Shown here: one piece after another, positions 44,034 to 54,578 of the stretch
Numbering within the stretch: position 1 is the stretch's first letter
Layout of the letters: each line of letters starts with the position of its first letter
Source of the DNA: an uncultured SAR86 cluster bacterium
GTDB taxonomy: Bacteria; Pseudomonadota; Gammaproteobacteria; Magnimaribacterales; AG-339-G14
Length of the DNA stretch: 64,000 bases
NCBI GenBank assembly: GCA_902536295.1
Contig: CACAWS010000001.1
Span: 163,975 to 227,974 of the forward strand
Direction of reading: 5' to 3'
The notes under the pieces: generated by a model
The model's database searches: none
Told to the model about the DNA's origin: nothing
What the model saw: only the letters and a program-made list of their open reading frames with translations
Translations under genes and position numbers: made by a program

Positions 44034-45401
44034 TTATCTTTTTTTCCAAAAGGTCTTATCATTTTTATCTTCTAATACGATATCCTTGCTTAAAAGATCA
44101 TCTCTGATTGAATCAGCTGTTTCAAAATCTTTGTTTTGTCTCGCTTCATTTCTTTTTGATATTAAAGCTTCTATTTCTTCTTCACTAATTTCTTCTTTTC
44201 CAGAATATTTAAAGTAACTATCTGTCGTGTCTGATAGCAATCCAATAGCATTTGCTAAACTTTTAAGGGTTGTTTGAAGAGTGTATTTCTTTTCAGCTGA
44301 ATCAGCTTTATTAATTTTTTGAGTTAAATCTTGAAGAATTTTTAAAGCTTTTGGTGTATTAAAATCATCTGATAATGCTTCCTCGAATTTTGATTTATAG
44401 TTTTCATCAATTTCGATATCTATAAGTTCAAAATTTCTTAAGCTTTCATATATCTTATCAAGTATATTTTTCGCCTCGATAATAGAATCCTTAGTGAAAT
44501 TAATAGGTTTTCGATAATGAGTTAAGTAAAAAAATACTCTTAATACTTCAGAATGATATTCATTTAGTACTTTCTTAATAGTAATAAAATTATCTAAAGA
44601 TTTTGACATTTTTTTTCCGTCAACATTCAGCGGGGCTACATGCATCCAATAATTTGCAAATCCTTTTTCGTTACAACACTCTGATTGAGCAATTTCATTT
44701 TCATGATGAGGAAATTTTAAATCTAGACCTCCTCCATGAATGTCAAAAGTATTTCCTAAATACTTTTTACTCATTGCAGAACATTCGATGTGCCAGCCAG
44801 GTCTTCCCCTACCCCATCTAGATTTCCAATTTGGTTCAGTTTGAGTTTTTTTCCATAATACAAAATCATTAGGACTCTTTTTAAATTTATCAACTTCTAC
44901 TCTGGCTCCAGCGTCTAGCTCTTCTAAATTTCTTTTCGACAGTTTTCCATAATCGCTATAAGAATTTATATCAAAATAAACATCTCCTTCTTCTACAGAG
45001 TAGGCATGATGTTTTGATTCCAAATTTTCGATCATTGAAACAATTTCGCCTATATGTTCAGAAGCCTTTGGTTCTAAATTTGGAGATAGTAAATTAAGCT
45101 TTTTAAAATCTTCGTGCATAGATTCAATAAATCTTGACGAGATATCGTCATAATTTACTTTTTCAATTTTGGCTTTTTCAATAATCTTATCTTCGATATC
45201 AGTAATATTTCTTACATAATTTACTTCGAAGCCAAGAAAATTAAAGAAACGTAGAAATAAGTCAAAAGTTAAAAATGTTCTTGCATGTCCTATGTGACAA
45301 TCATCATAGACAGTCATACCACAAACATACATGTTAATTTTTTTTTGAGTAATTGGTTTAAATACTTGTTTAGAACCAGAAAGACTATTATAAATTTTCA
45401 T
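44034..45401 (-). CDS. cysS: Cysteinyl-tRNA synthetase
   Basis: CysS (455 residues) charges tRNA-Cys. Class I motifs HIGH (in YDDCHIGHARTF) and KMSKS (in GKKMSKSLDNF) are present, with the zinc ligands in MYVCGMTVYD, WHIECSAMS and FPHHENEIAQSE. It is divergent from ppiB with 37 bases between, as in E. coli, where cysS, ppiB and lpxH are neighbours. Confidence 0.98.
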   Translation of the reverse strand: MKIYNSLSGSKQVFKPITQKKINMYVCGMTVYDDCHIGHARTFLTFDLFLRFFNFLGFEVNYVRNITDIEDKIIEKAKIEKVNYDDISSRFIESMHEDFKKLNLLSPNLEPKASEHIGEIVSMIENLESKHHAYSVEEGDVYFDINSYSDYGKLSKRNLEELDAGARVEVDKFKKSPNDFVLWKKTQTEPNWKSRWGRGRPGWHIECSAMSKKYLGNTFDIHGGGLDLKFPHHENEIAQSECCNEKGFANYWMHVAPLNVDGKKMSKSLDNFITIKKVLNEYHSEVLRVFFYLTHYRKPINFTKDSIIEAKNILDKIYESLRNFELIDIEIDENYKSKFEEALSDDFNTPKALKILQDLTQKINKADSAEKKYTLQTTLKSLANAIGLLSDTTDSYFKYSGKEEISEEEIEALISKRNEARQNKDFETADSIRDDLLSKDIVLEDKNDKTFWKKR

Positions 45402-45438
45402 TTATTATTACGAGTTAAGAGTATTATACTTGTTCCTT

Positions 45439-45933
45439 ATGAATGAAATTATATTATTAGCTGTCACAACCAGTTTAGGAAATTTTGATATAGAACTTTA
45501 TCCTAATGAAGCTCCAATTACTGTCAAAAATTTTACAGAGTATGTTGACGAAAATTTCTTTGAAAATGTTCTATTTCATAGAGTTATTCCAGGATTTGTA
45601 ATTCAAGGAGGTGGATTTGAAATTGGTATGAATCAAAAAGCTACAAAAGATCCAATTGTAAATGAGTCAAATAATGGCCTTAAAAATGAAAAATACACTC
45701 TTTCAATGGCAAGAACTAGCGATCTAGATTCTGCCACATCTCAATTTTTTATAAATCTAGCTGATAATGAATTTTTAGATTATCCGAACTCAGGCGGCTA
45801 TGCTGTTTTTGGAAAAGTAATCTCTGGTCAGGATGTCATAGATGAAATTGCTAAGGTAAAAACAACCTTTGTTTCAGGCCACCAAGACGTTCCAATCGAA
45901 GACGTTTATATGATTAATGTTACAAGAAAATGA
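45439..45933 (+). CDS. ppiB: Peptidyl-prolyl cis-trans isomerase, cyclophilin type (PpiB)
   Basis: The cytosolic cyclophilin (164 residues) speeds proline isomerisation during folding. Hallmarks are LFHRVIPGFVIQGGGFE, SMARTSDLDSATSQFFINL and a C-terminal HQDVPIEDV. There is no signal peptide. I chose ATG 45439 over the upstream in-frame TTG at 45430. It is followed directly by lpxH, whose start lies 3 bases after the stop. Confidence 0.95.
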   Translation: MNEIILLAVTTSLGNFDIELYPNEAPITVKNFTEYVDENFFENVLFHRVIPGFVIQGGGFEIGMNQKATKDPIVNESNNGLKNEKYTLSMARTSDLDSATSQFFINLADNEFLDYPNSGGYAVFGKVISGQDVIDEIAKVKTTFVSGHQDVPIEDVYMINVTRK

Positions 45934-45936
45934 TTG

Positions 45937-46647
45937 ATGTCTATTTTTTTTATCTCAGATTTACATCTTGAAGAAAAAAAGCCACATCTAACTGAAGCTT
46001 TTAAAAACTTTATCAGTTCAAAACTTAGCCCCAAAGATGAATTATTCATTCTCGGTGATTTCTTTGAACAATGGATTGGTGATGATTATGAAGATAATTT
46101 TATTAAAAGTATAAAAGATGTTCTAAAAGAAATATCAAACTCCGGAACCAAAATATTTTTGATGCATGGAAATAGAGATTTCCTAATAGGCCAAAAGTTT
46201 TGTAAGGAAGTAGGAGCAAATCTTATAGAAGATCCTTACACGTTAGAGATTGATAACAAAAAAATCCTATTGATGCATGGTGACTCTCTCTGCACAGATG
46301 ACGAAGATTATCAAAATTTTAGAAAATTAGTGAGAAATAAAGAATGGCAAGATGAATTTCTATCAAAAGATTTAATTGAAAGAAAAACGGTTGCTAAAAA
46401 CTTGAGAGAAATAAGCACGTTAGAAAACCAAAATAAAAATGAATTGATCTTGGATGTCAATACAACTGAAGTTGAAAAAATTATTAAGAATAATTCCGTA
46501 GATATTTTAATTCATGGTCATACTCATCGACCAAAAATTCATGATGAAAATGGCATTCCTAGAATAGTTTTAGGAGATTGGGGGGATAACTTGTGGTACA
46601 TAAAAAGTTCAAATGGAGAAATAGAACTCCTACAAGAAAAAATTTAG
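45937..46647 (+). CDS. lpxH: UDP-2,3-diacylglucosamine diphosphatase LpxH
   Basis: LpxH (236 residues) makes lipid X, a step of lipid A synthesis at the inner membrane. It is a calcineurin-like phosphoesterase with metal-binding motifs SDLHLEE, GDFFEQWIGDDYE, HGNRDFLIG, MHGDSLCTDD and HGHTHRP. The order ppiB-lpxH supports the call and shows the organism makes lipid A. The stop overlaps the end of the convergent DUF1289 gene by 4 bases. Confidence 0.95.
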   Translation: MSIFFISDLHLEEKKPHLTEAFKNFISSKLSPKDELFILGDFFEQWIGDDYEDNFIKSIKDVLKEISNSGTKIFLMHGNRDFLIGQKFCKEVGANLIEDPYTLEIDNKKILLMHGDSLCTDDEDYQNFRKLVRNKEWQDEFLSKDLIERKTVAKNLREISTLENQNKNELILDVNTTEVEKIIKNNSVDILIHGHTHRPKIHDENGIPRIVLGDWGDNLWYIKSSNGEIELLQEKI

Positions 46648-47111
46648 TTCTTATTTAATTTTTCGATTGGTTCTACAAAATATCTTTTAAAATGTGCAGT
46701 AGATAGTTCATATAATTCAGTTTCTATCACTTCTTTTAATTCAACCAACTTTCCTTCTTCATGTAAATTTATGCCAAATTCTTTTAGGTTTTCAAAACTT
46801 TGACTAGTGAGTTTTACAATTTCAAAAGCTTTAGATAATGAGTTTAAATCTTTGTTAATTTTTAATTGTAATTCATCAATTTTATATTCCATCAAATCTT
46901 CATCAAAGATTTCAACTTTAGATTGCATAATTAAAGACTTTAGTTTTTCAAGTCTTTTCCAAACAGCCTCTTTTTCTTCGGGCTTGAAAGAATTCCAATT
47001 TATGACCTCGTGAATAAACCTTTTACACCCTCGACATACATCGTCACCATAGGTAGTTGAGCAAATTCCAACACATGGTGTTCTTGTTCGTACAGTTGGG
47101 TCTTTAGTCAT
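46644..47111 (-). CDS. DUF1289 domain protein with helical C-terminal extension
   Basis: The N-terminal 55 residues are a DUF1289 module with four conserved Cys: PCVGICSTTYGDDVCRGCKR, followed by the usual helix (WNSFKPEEKEAVWKRL). The remaining 100 residues are charged and helical with no recognised domain; DUF1289 proteins are usually shorter, about 60-90 residues. The Cys set suggests metal or iron-sulfur binding. Function is unknown. It is divergent from acnB with 33 bases between. Confidence 0.8.
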   Translation of the reverse strand: MTKDPTVRTRTPCVGICSTTYGDDVCRGCKRFIHEVINWNSFKPEEKEAVWKRLEKLKSLIMQSKVEIFDEDLMEYKIDELQLKINKDLNSLSKAFEIVKLTSQSFENLKEFGINLHEEGKLVELKEVIETELYELSTAHFKRYFVEPIEKLNKN

Positions 47112-47144
47112 GTTAATATATTAACAATTTTTAATTGAGAATAT

Positions 47145-49721
47145 ATGCTTGAAAATTATTATAAATCTTTCAAGGAAAGAGCTGATCTTGGCATTCCTCC
47201 TTTGCCGCTCAATGCGGAGCAAACAACTGAGTTAGTAGAACTTATTAAAAAAGAAACTAATGATAATAAAGAGCTCTTAGATCTTTTGGTAAATAGAGTG
47301 CCTGCGGGAGTAGATGATGCTGCTTATGTAAAAGCTGCTTTTTTAGCTGATTTGGCTAAGAAAAAAATTGAATGTAAATTAATTTCTCCTAGAGAAGCAA
47401 CGTTTTTTTTAGGAACAATGCTGGGTGGCTACAATGTTGAGCCATTAATAGAACTAATAGATGATGACGAATGTGGTGAAATAGCTGTTGAAGCATTATC
47501 TAATACTTTACTTATTTTTGACGCTTTCAATGACATTGCTGAATTATCAAAAAAATCTCCTAACGCTAAAAAAATCTTAGTCTCTTGGGCCGAGGCGGAA
47601 TGGTTTACATCTAAACCTGAAACTCCAAAATTAATAAAAGCCAGTATTTTTAAAGTTCCAGGAGAAACAAATACCGATGATCTCTCTCCAGCCCCAGATG
47701 CCTGGTCAAGACCTGACATTCCTTTGCATGCTTTAGCAATGTATAAAATGCCTCGAGATGGAATAACTGATCCAATTGAAACAATAAATAAATTAAAGGA
47801 AAAAGGTTTTCCTGTTGCTTTAGTGGGAGACGTAGTAGGCACAGGTTCTTCTAGAAAATCTGCAACCAATTCAGTTTTATGGCATATGGGTGAGGATATC
47901 CCTTTTATACCTAACAAAAAAACTGGAGGAATTTGTATAGGTGGAAAAATTGCTCCAATATTCTTCAATACAATGGAAGATGCAGGCACTTTAGTTTTTG
48001 AAGCAAATGTTGAAAAAATGAATACTGGTGACGTAATTTCTATCTTCCCTTATGAAGGTGTTATAAAGAATGAAGAAGATGAAGTCATTTCAAATTTTGA
48101 ATTCAAATCAGAAACTTTCCTAGATGAAGTCAGAGCTGGAGGTAGGATTCCTTTAATAATAGGAAGAAGTTTAACTGATAAAACGAGAGAGTTTTTAAAA
48201 TTAGAGCCGAGTGAAGTATTTGTCAGACCGGGAGATAATGATGACTCAGAAGACGGTTTTACATTGGCTCAAAAAATGGTTGGTAAAGCCTGTGGGGTTA
48301 AGGGCATAAGACCTGGCACTTATTGTGAACCAATTATGACAACTGTTGGATCTCAAGATACAACTGGACCAATGACTAGAGATGAGCTAAAAGAGCTTGC
48401 TTGTCTAGGTTTCACTTCTGATTTAGTAATGCAATCTTTTTGTCACACTGCTGCTTATCCCAAGCCAGTAGATATAGAAACACAACATACCCTTCCTGAA
48501 TTTATTAAAACAAGAGGTGGTATTGCTCTAAAACCCGGAGATGGAATTATTCATTCTTGGCTAAATAGAATGCTTTTACCTGACACCGTAGGAACTGGCG
48601 GAGATTCACATACAAGATTTCCAATAGGTATAAGCTTCCCTGCTGGCTCAGGTCTAGTCGCTTTCGGTGCAGCGTTAGGAGTAATTCCTTTGGATATGCC
48701 TGAATCAGTATTGGTTAGATTTTCAGGCAAGATGCAACCTGGTATTACCCTTAGAGATTTAGTGAATGCAATTCCATATGCTGCGATTAAAAGAGGATTA
48801 TTAACAGTTGAAAAAGAAGGTAAGAAAAACGTTTTTTCAGGAAGATGTTTGGAAATTGAAGGATTACCAGATTTAAAAATTGAACAAGCTTTTGAGTTAT
48901 CAGATGCTTCTGCGGAAAGATCAGCATCAGGTTGTACAGTCTTACTAGACGAAGAACCTATTATTGAATATTTAAATTCTAATATTATTCTCCTTAGATG
49001 GTTAATCTCTGAAGGTTACGGAGATGCTAGAACTCTTGAAAGAAGAGCTCAAAAAATGGAACAGTGGTTGGCAAATCCTGTTCTTATGAGGCCTGATAGT
49101 AATGCTAAATATTCTGAGATAATTGAAATTGACTTGAATGAAATCAAAGAACCATTATTAGCGTGTCCCAATGACCCTGACGATATTAAAACTCTCTCTG
49201 AAATTGGAGAAGACAAAATAGATGAAGTTTTTATTGGCTCATGCATGACAAATATTGGTCATTTTAGAGCTGCAGGAAAACTTTTAGAAAAAACTTCTGC
49301 ACTACCAACAAGACTTTGGATATCTCCTCCAACAAAAATGGATAAATTTCAATTAGAAGAAGAAGGATTTTATAAAATTTTTAAGAATGCTGGGGTAAGA
49401 ACAGAAGTTCCGGGTTGCTCATTGTGTATGGGAAATCAAGCACGTGTAGAGGCTAACTCTACCGTAGTGTCTACTTCTACAAGAAACTTTCCAAATAGAC
49501 TTGGTGACGGAGCAAATGTTTATTTAGCTTCTGCAGAACTAGCTGCAATCTCCGCGATTTTAGGAAAACTTCCAAACTTAAATGAGTATCTTTCGCATAT
49601 GAAAGAAATAAATACGATGTCGTCTGATATCTTTCGCTACATGAATTTTGATCAAATCGAAGCCTATAGAAAAGCAGCAGACAATGCGGCCCTTCCAAGT
49701 GTGACTATAGAAAATAATTAG
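47145..49721 (+). CDS. acnB: Aconitate hydratase B
   Basis: AcnB (858 residues) interconverts citrate and isocitrate in the TCA cycle. It shows the N-terminal HEAT-like domain (about 1-155), the swivel domain next to it ([34 protein letters not shown]), and the cluster-binding core with [28 protein letters not shown] and Cys in [13 protein letters not shown]. The order N-HEAT, swivel, core is that of AcnB, not AcnA. The stop overlaps the purF stop by 4 bases and no terminator is seen. Confidence 0.98.
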   Translation: MLENYYKSFKERADLGIPPLPLNAEQTTELVELIKKETNDNKELLDLLVNRVPAGVDDAAYVKAAFLADLAKKKIECKLISPREATFFLGTMLGGYNVEPLIELIDDDECGEIAVEALSNTLLIFDAFNDIAELSKKSPNAKKILVSWAEAEWFTSKPETPKLIKASIFKVPGETNTDDLSPAPDAWSRPDIPLHALAMYKMPRDGITDPIETINKLKEKGFPVALVGDVVGTGSSRKSATNSVLWHMGEDIPFIPNKKTGGICIGGKIAPIFFNTMEDAGTLVFEANVEKMNTGDVISIFPYEGVIKNEEDEVISNFEFKSETFLDEVRAGGRIPLIIGRSLTDKTREFLKLEPSEVFVRPGDNDDSEDGFTLAQKMVGKACGVKGIRPGTYCEPIMTTVGSQDTTGPMTRDELKELACLGFTSDLVMQSFCHTAAYPKPVDIETQHTLPEFIKTRGGIALKPGDGIIHSWLNRMLLPDTVGTGGDSHTRFPIGISFPAGSGLVAFGAALGVIPLDMPESVLVRFSGKMQPGITLRDLVNAIPYAAIKRGLLTVEKEGKKNVFSGRCLEIEGLPDLKIEQAFELSDASAERSASGCTVLLDEEPIIEYLNSNIILLRWLISEGYGDARTLERRAQKMEQWLANPVLMRPDSNAKYSEIIEIDLNEIKEPLLACPNDPDDIKTLSEIGEDKIDEVFIGSCMTNIGHFRAAGKLLEKTSALPTRLWISPPTKMDKFQLEEEGFYKIFKNAGVRTEVPGCSLCMGNQARVEANSTVVSTSTRNFPNRLGDGANVYLASAELAAISAILGKLPNLNEYLSHMKEINTMSSDIFRYMNFDQIEAYRKAADNAALPSVTIENN

Positions 49722-51190
49722 AAAGATTTATTAGCGTCTTTTCTTTCTAATTCAAGATTAGTTAAATATTCTTTGGTTACGGAGCCACAAACATAATTTC
49801 CATCAAAAATAGAAGTCTCAAAATGTTTAATGTCTTTATTTCCTTCTTTTGCACAATCGATTAGATCTTCTAAATTTTGGTAAACAAGCCAATCTGCTCC
49901 AATGAAATTTGCAATTTGTTTGTCATCCCTCTGATGTGCAATTAATTCTTCTGTAGCTGCCATATCGATGCCGTAAACATTTTGAAATCGGATGGGTGGA
50001 GCTGCAGACGCAAAAAAAACTTTTTTAGCTCCTGCGTTTCTTGCCATCTCAACAATTTCCCTACTAGTAGTACCTCTTACAATAGAATCGTCAATTAATA
50101 AAATATTTTTATCCTTAAATTCAAATGGGATTGGATTTAATTTTCTTCTCACAGACTTTTTCCGAATATCTTGTTTTGGCATGATAAAAGTTCTGCCAAT
50201 GTACCTATTTTTTACAAATCCTTCTCGATAATTTACCCCGAGAAATTTTGCCACTTCAATTGCAGACGAGGTACTACTTTCAGGTATAGGTATCACAGAA
50301 TCTATTTTAGAATCTGGATACAATGATTTGATTTTCATACCCAGCTTTTGTCCCATCCTTAATCTAGACTTCATTACAGAGATTTCTTCAATAACAGCAT
50401 CTGGTCTTGCCAAATATACATATTCAAATATACAAGGATAATGTTTAGGCGATTCGTGACAAACTTTTCTATTCATTTCACCTTCTAAAGAAACAAACAC
50501 TGCTTCACCTGGTTTTAAATCTCCAGTAATTTCAAAGTCTAAAGCATCTAAAGCAGGACTTTCTGAGGAAAACATGTAGTCTGTTTTTCCTAACAGGTCA
50601 TTTTCTTTTTTTCCCATTATTAGAGGTCTAATACCATTTGGGTCTCTTATAGCTAATAAACCTACTCCACTAATCATTAATACAATTGAATACGCTCCTT
50701 TTAGTCTTTTATGCATATTTTCTACTGCCAAAAAAATCTCATCGGCTTTAGGAGAAATGGAGTTAATCTTTTGAAGTTCATGGGCAAAAATATTTAAAAT
50801 TACTTCCGAATCAGAATCAGTATTCAAATGTCTTAAATCATTCCTAAAGAGTTCTTCTGATAATTCTTTTGTATTAACAAGATTCCCATTGTGACAAATA
50901 CTTATTCCATAGGGAGAATTTACATAAAGTGGTTGAGAAAATTCTCTACTCACTCCTCCTGCAGTTGGATATCTAACATGTCCAATTCCTATTTTACCTT
51001 TGAGGCTTGAAATGTGTTGTGCTCTGAATACATCTCTGACTAGACCTATCTGTTTTCTAACATGCAATTTGCCATCCTCAAGTGTGGCAATGCCTGCAGC
51101 ATCTTGCCCTCTGTGTTGAATAACAGTTAAAGATTCATAAATTGAAGAAGAAACTTCTTCCTCAGAAATGATACCTACTATTCCACACAT
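49718..51190 (-). CDS. purF: Amidophosphoribosyltransferase
   Basis: PurF (490 residues) makes phosphoribosylamine, the first step of purine synthesis. Cys after the initiator Met (MCGIVGIIS) is the glutaminase nucleophile, and the PRPP loop is [36 protein letters not shown] and ICHNGNLVN complete the glutaminase site. It is the last gene of the long minus-strand run and follows cvpA with a one-base overlap, as in many gammaproteobacteria. Confidence 0.98.
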   Translation of the reverse strand: MCGIVGIISEEEVSSSIYESLTVIQHRGQDAAGIATLEDGKLHVRKQIGLVRDVFRAQHISSLKGKIGIGHVRYPTAGGVSREFSQPLYVNSPYGISICHNGNLVNTKELSEELFRNDLRHLNTDSDSEVILNIFAHELQKINSISPKADEIFLAVENMHKRLKGAYSIVLMISGVGLLAIRDPNGIRPLIMGKKENDLLGKTDYMFSSESPALDALDFEITGDLKPGEAVFVSLEGEMNRKVCHESPKHYPCIFEYVYLARPDAVIEEISVMKSRLRMGQKLGMKIKSLYPDSKIDSVIPIPESSTSSAIEVAKFLGVNYREGFVKNRYIGRTFIMPKQDIRKKSVRRKLNPIPFEFKDKNILLIDDSIVRGTTSREIVEMARNAGAKKVFFASAAPPIRFQNVYGIDMAATEELIAHQRDDKQIANFIGADWLVYQNLEDLIDCAKEGNKDIKHFETSIFDGNYVCGSVTKEYLTNLELERKDANKSF

Positions 51191-51705
51191 TAATCTATTA
51201 GTTTACTTGGTTCGATTGTAAGGTTTTCTAAATTTTCAACTGGAAGTTCTCCAATCATTTTTCCAACCAAACTTGCTGACTCAATAATATATGGAGAGAC
51301 CTTACTTGAACTCCACCAATTTTTATCAATTATATATTCGTCAGCTGTTAAAAATAAAATAATAGTGAAGATATTAAATTTAAAAAAACCAATAAGAAGT
51401 CCTGCTGAATTCAAAATAAAAGTTTTTGGATTAAAAGCAAAGGTTATAAGTTTAAAAATTATTACAAACAAAACAAAAAAAAGAATAAAAAATATTAAAA
51501 AAAATAGAGTTTCTGCCCAAATCGCAGAACTATTTATTTCAAAAAAATTTAATGGAAATTGTCTCAGTCCCCATGCTAGAGCTAAAGAGAAGAGCCAAAT
51601 CAACAATGAAAAAAATTCTTTGAAAAATCCTTTTAAAAATCCTCTTAAACTAAAAAATATAAGAGATATAAAAAAAACTATGTCAAAAATTGTTAAAGCA
51701 ACCAT
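51190..51705 (-). CDS. cvpA: CvpA family membrane protein
   Basis: The 171-residue inner-membrane protein has four hydrophobic segments in its first 120 residues and the typical opening FDIVFFISLIFFSLRGFLKG with GFFKEFFSLL. In E. coli CvpA is needed for colicin V production, but its basic role is unclear. The folC-cvpA-purF order supports the call. Confidence 0.9.
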   Translation of the reverse strand: MVALTIFDIVFFISLIFFSLRGFLKGFFKEFFSLLIWLFSLALAWGLRQFPLNFFEINSSAIWAETLFFLIFFILFFVLFVIIFKLITFAFNPKTFILNSAGLLIGFFKFNIFTIILFLTADEYIIDKNWWSSSKVSPYIIESASLVGKMIGELPVENLENLTIEPSKLID

Positions 51706-52875
51706 TCAAATTTTTAGATTATAAGCTTCATAAATTTTTCCAATTAAAATAAAAGATCCAAAAGCTACGTTTAGTCTATTTTTTTCATTTTTGTTGAGAA
51801 ATTTTATAATCTGATTAATATCGTATCCCAACTTAATTTTTTTTCCTTTACTTTTTAAATATTTTTTTACAACTACATTATCCTTCATTCTATTGCTGTC
51901 TAATACAGGCAAGAACCACTCATCAAATAAATCAATTATAGGTTCGCATAATTCTTCAATTTCTTTTGATTTGTTACAAGAGAAAATCGCTCTCTTCGGA
52001 ATATCATAAAAATTTTGAATTAAATAATTTTGTAAGTTATTTATGCTGTCTAAATTATGCGAAACATCCAAAAGAAGATTTTCCTTAAAAAGATGAGTTC
52101 TTCCAAAAAATGAAAGATTTTTTAATTTATTTAGTTCTAAAGTTGCATTAAGAGGTTTGAATTCTAAATCTATAATTTTTTTTGCAATTGCAACCGAATT
52201 TTTATGAAAATTTTTTAACTGAATATTTGAATCTTCAACTTTATAAAAAGAGGGTTTTAATTTACTTATGACCCTATCCACACTTTTTGGAATTTTGCCT
52301 TCACCAAAAATCGTGACATTGTTTTTTCTAATTATGCCTGCTTTTTCCCTGCCTATGTTTTCAATGCCTTTTCCTAAAATATCTTCATGATCTAAAGCTA
52401 CTTTTGTAATTACAGAAATATCTGCGTCAAAGCAGTTTACTGGATCATATCTCCCTCCTAATCCAACTTCTAAAAGCCAAACATCTAATTGTTTTTTTGA
52501 AAAAATCATAAAACAAACTAATGAAAATAATTGAAAGAAATTAAAATCCTTGTACTCGTCTAAAACTTCTAATTTTTTTAAGCATTGGATTATTTCATCG
52601 TCTAAAACAGGTTCGTTATTTATTCTTATTCTTTCATTAAACCTAATTAAATGAGGGGATGTAAATAATCCAACCCTGTAATTATTATTTGAAAGTACTC
52701 TAGAGAGAATTTCTAAAGTTGAGCCTTTACCATTTGTTCCAGTGACAGAAATAATCTTTGAAGGAATATTTATTTCTAATTCAGAGATAACTTTTTTTAG
52801 AGAAGCGAAGCTGACTTTTCTAAAGTTATTTTTTTTTAATAGAAGCGGGTTTAAATATTCTTCTAATTTAGTCAA
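51706..52875 (-). CDS. folC: Folylpolyglutamate/dihydrofolate synthase FolC
   Basis: FolC (389 residues) adds glutamate to folates and makes dihydrofolate. Visible are the ATP loop SVTGTNGKGSTLEIL (about 43-57), GLFTSPHLIRFNERIRI, the EVGLGGRYDPVNCF stretch and the C-terminal ligase part, which is shorter and less conserved than in E. coli FolC (422). It overlaps accD by 4 bases and abuts cvpA. Confidence 0.94.
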   Translation of the reverse strand: MTKLEEYLNPLLLKKNNFRKVSFASLKKVISELEINIPSKIISVTGTNGKGSTLEILSRVLSNNNYRVGLFTSPHLIRFNERIRINNEPVLDDEIIQCLKKLEVLDEYKDFNFFQLFSLVCFMIFSKKQLDVWLLEVGLGGRYDPVNCFDADISVITKVALDHEDILGKGIENIGREKAGIIRKNNVTIFGEGKIPKSVDRVISKLKPSFYKVEDSNIQLKNFHKNSVAIAKKIIDLEFKPLNATLELNKLKNLSFFGRTHLFKENLLLDVSHNLDSINNLQNYLIQNFYDIPKRAIFSCNKSKEIEELCEPIIDLFDEWFLPVLDSNRMKDNVVVKKYLKSKGKKIKLGYDINQIIKFLNKNEKNRLNVAFGSFILIGKIYEAYNLKI

Positions 52876-53744
52876 TTCTTTTTAAAAGTCGAGAGCTTTG
52901 ACAATAAACTAAATAATTTATCTTTCATTTCAGATCTATGAACAATCATGTCAATGAGTCCATGTTCTAATAAAAATTCGCTTCGTTGAAAACCTTCAGG
53001 CAACTTTACTCTCACTGTATCTTCAATAACCCTTGGTCCTGCAAAACCTACTTGAGCTTTCGGTTCAGCAATATTTATATCTCCTAACATTGCAAGACTT
53101 GCTGAAACTCCTCCATAGATTGGATCCGTCATGACAGAGATATAAGGCAGTTTGTTTTCTTTAAGCTTGTTTAATACTGCTGAAGTTCTTGCCATTTGAA
53201 AAAGAGAAAAAAGAGATTCTTGCATTCTTGCTCCACCACTTGTTGAGAAGCATATAAAAGGAGCTTTTAGTTCGATTGCTTTATTAACCGCATCAACAAA
53301 TTTTTGTCCAACTACCGAACCCATTGAACCACCCATAAACCTAAATTCAAAAACAGCAACTACGACTTGCATATCATTTAATTTTCCATAGGCACATATC
53401 AAGGCTTCCTTTTCTTCAATTTTATCTTTTGCTTCGTTAAGTCTATCTTTGTATTTTTTTGAATCTTTGAAAGAAAGCCAATCTTTAGCTTCTGTATCGG
53501 CTGAAATTTCTTGATATTTATTTTCATCAAATAAATACGTGAGTCTATGCCTGGCTCCTATCCTTATATGATGTTCACAATTCATGCAGACATATAAGTT
53601 TGACTCAAGGTCTGGACCATAGATAATCTCCTTACAATTCGGGCAGCTTTGCCATAAACCCTGAGGCACTGGACTTTTTTTTTCGTCCTTTTTATGAGCT
53701 CTAGCAAAAGATGGAAGAATTCTATTAAACCAGCTCTTAACCAT
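52872..53744 (-). CDS. accD: Acetyl-CoA carboxylase carboxyltransferase subunit beta
   Basis: AccD (290 residues) moves CO2 from biotin to acetyl-CoA with AccA, making malonyl-CoA for fatty acids. The N-terminal zinc ribbon has four Cys (SCPNCKEI and YVCMNCEHH), and the crotonase-like core has FRFMGGSMGSVVG, FSTSGGARMQESLFSLFQMA and YGGVSASLAMLGD. It is distinct from the carboxylase subunit at 22678. It follows trpA by 3 bases, an arrangement common in gammaproteobacteria. Confidence 0.97.
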   Translation of the reverse strand: MVKSWFNRILPSFARAHKKDEKKSPVPQGLWQSCPNCKEIIYGPDLESNLYVCMNCEHHIRIGARHRLTYLFDENKYQEISADTEAKDWLSFKDSKKYKDRLNEAKDKIEEKEALICAYGKLNDMQVVVAVFEFRFMGGSMGSVVGQKFVDAVNKAIELKAPFICFSTSGGARMQESLFSLFQMARTSAVLNKLKENKLPYISVMTDPIYGGVSASLAMLGDINIAEPKAQVGFAGPRVIEDTVRVKLPEGFQRSEFLLEHGLIDMIVHRSEMKDKLFSLLSKLSTFKKN

Positions 53745-53747
53745 TTT

Positions 53748-54578
53748 TTATTGTAATGAAGATTTTATTTCTCCAACAAACTTAGATATTTTAGCAAAAT
53801 CATTTTCTGTCTTTTTTGTTTGAATATGTTCAATCATATTAACTATTGCACTACCTATAACGACACCATCTGAAAAATTAGACATATTTTCTGCAGTTTG
53901 TTGATCTTTTATTCCAAATCCTACCACGATCGGAATATTGGTTATTTTTTTTATACTTTGAACTCTTTTTTCAAGTTCTTCGCATGAACTAATATCTGCC
54001 CCAGTTATGCCTTTTAAAGACACATAATAAAGAAAACCAGAAGAATTATTTATTATATCATTTATTCTCAATTCACTAGTTGTTGGAGATATCAGTCGTA
54101 TTAAATCTATTTGATATTCCGACAATTTTTTAAAAATTGCTTCGCTTTCTTCAAATGGTAAGTCAACAATGATCAAGCCGTCTACGCCACTATTTTTCAA
54201 TTCTTCACAAATTTCATCGTTAATGTCATGGAAGTTGTCAGCTGAATTTAAGGAATTTATAAATGTATTAAAATAACCCATTAGCACAATTGGAGTATTA
54301 TTGAATTTCTTTTTTAATCTCTTGCTTAAGGACAAAATTTCAGGAAGAGAAGTTTTATTTTTCAATGAACGTTCATGAGCTAATTGTATTACTGGGCCCT
54401 CAGACATTGGATCAGAAAAAGGGACTCCAATTTCTATAATATCGGCTCCACTGTTAATAATTTCTTCTATTATTTCTTCGGATGATTCTAAGTCTGGATC
54501 TCCAGCCACAGTGTATGTTACAAGCGCTTTTGACTTGTTTTTTTGTAAGTTTTTGAAGGTAGAATTGATAATACTCAT
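53748..54578 (-). CDS. trpA: Tryptophan synthase alpha chain with Glu at position 60
   Basis: TrpA (276 residues) cleaves indole-3-glycerol phosphate to indole, which passes to TrpB. The TIM barrel is complete, with catalytic Glu49 ([13 protein letters not shown]) and phosphate loops such as [11 protein letters not shown] and GVVIGSAIV. Residue 60, Asp in the E. coli and Salmonella enzymes, is Glu here ([11 protein letters not shown]; codon GAG at 54401-54399). The ATG overlaps the trpB stop by 4 bases. Confidence 0.96.
   Translation of the reverse strand: MSIINSTFKNLQKNKSKALVTYTVAGDPDLESSEEIIEEIINSGADIIEIGVPFSDPMSEGPVIQLAHERSLKNKTSLPEILSLSKRLKKKFNNTPIVLMGYFNTFINSLNSADNFHDINDEICEELKNSGVDGLIIVDLPFEESEAIFKKLSEYQIDLIRLISPTTSELRINDIINNSSGFLYYVSLKGITGADISSCEELEKRVQSIKKITNIPIVVGFGIKDQQTAENMSNFSDGVVIGSAIVNMIEHIQTKKTENDFAKISKFVGEIKSSLQ

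Noticed and set aside
45430..45438. TTG start three codons upstream of ppiB
   Set aside because: ATG at 45439 is a better start codon and the extra residues are not part of the cyclophilin fold.
47429..47989. 186-residue antisense frame inside acnB
   Set aside because: It is a shadow frame opposite a strongly conserved AcnB region and shows no motif, signal or ribosome site of its own.
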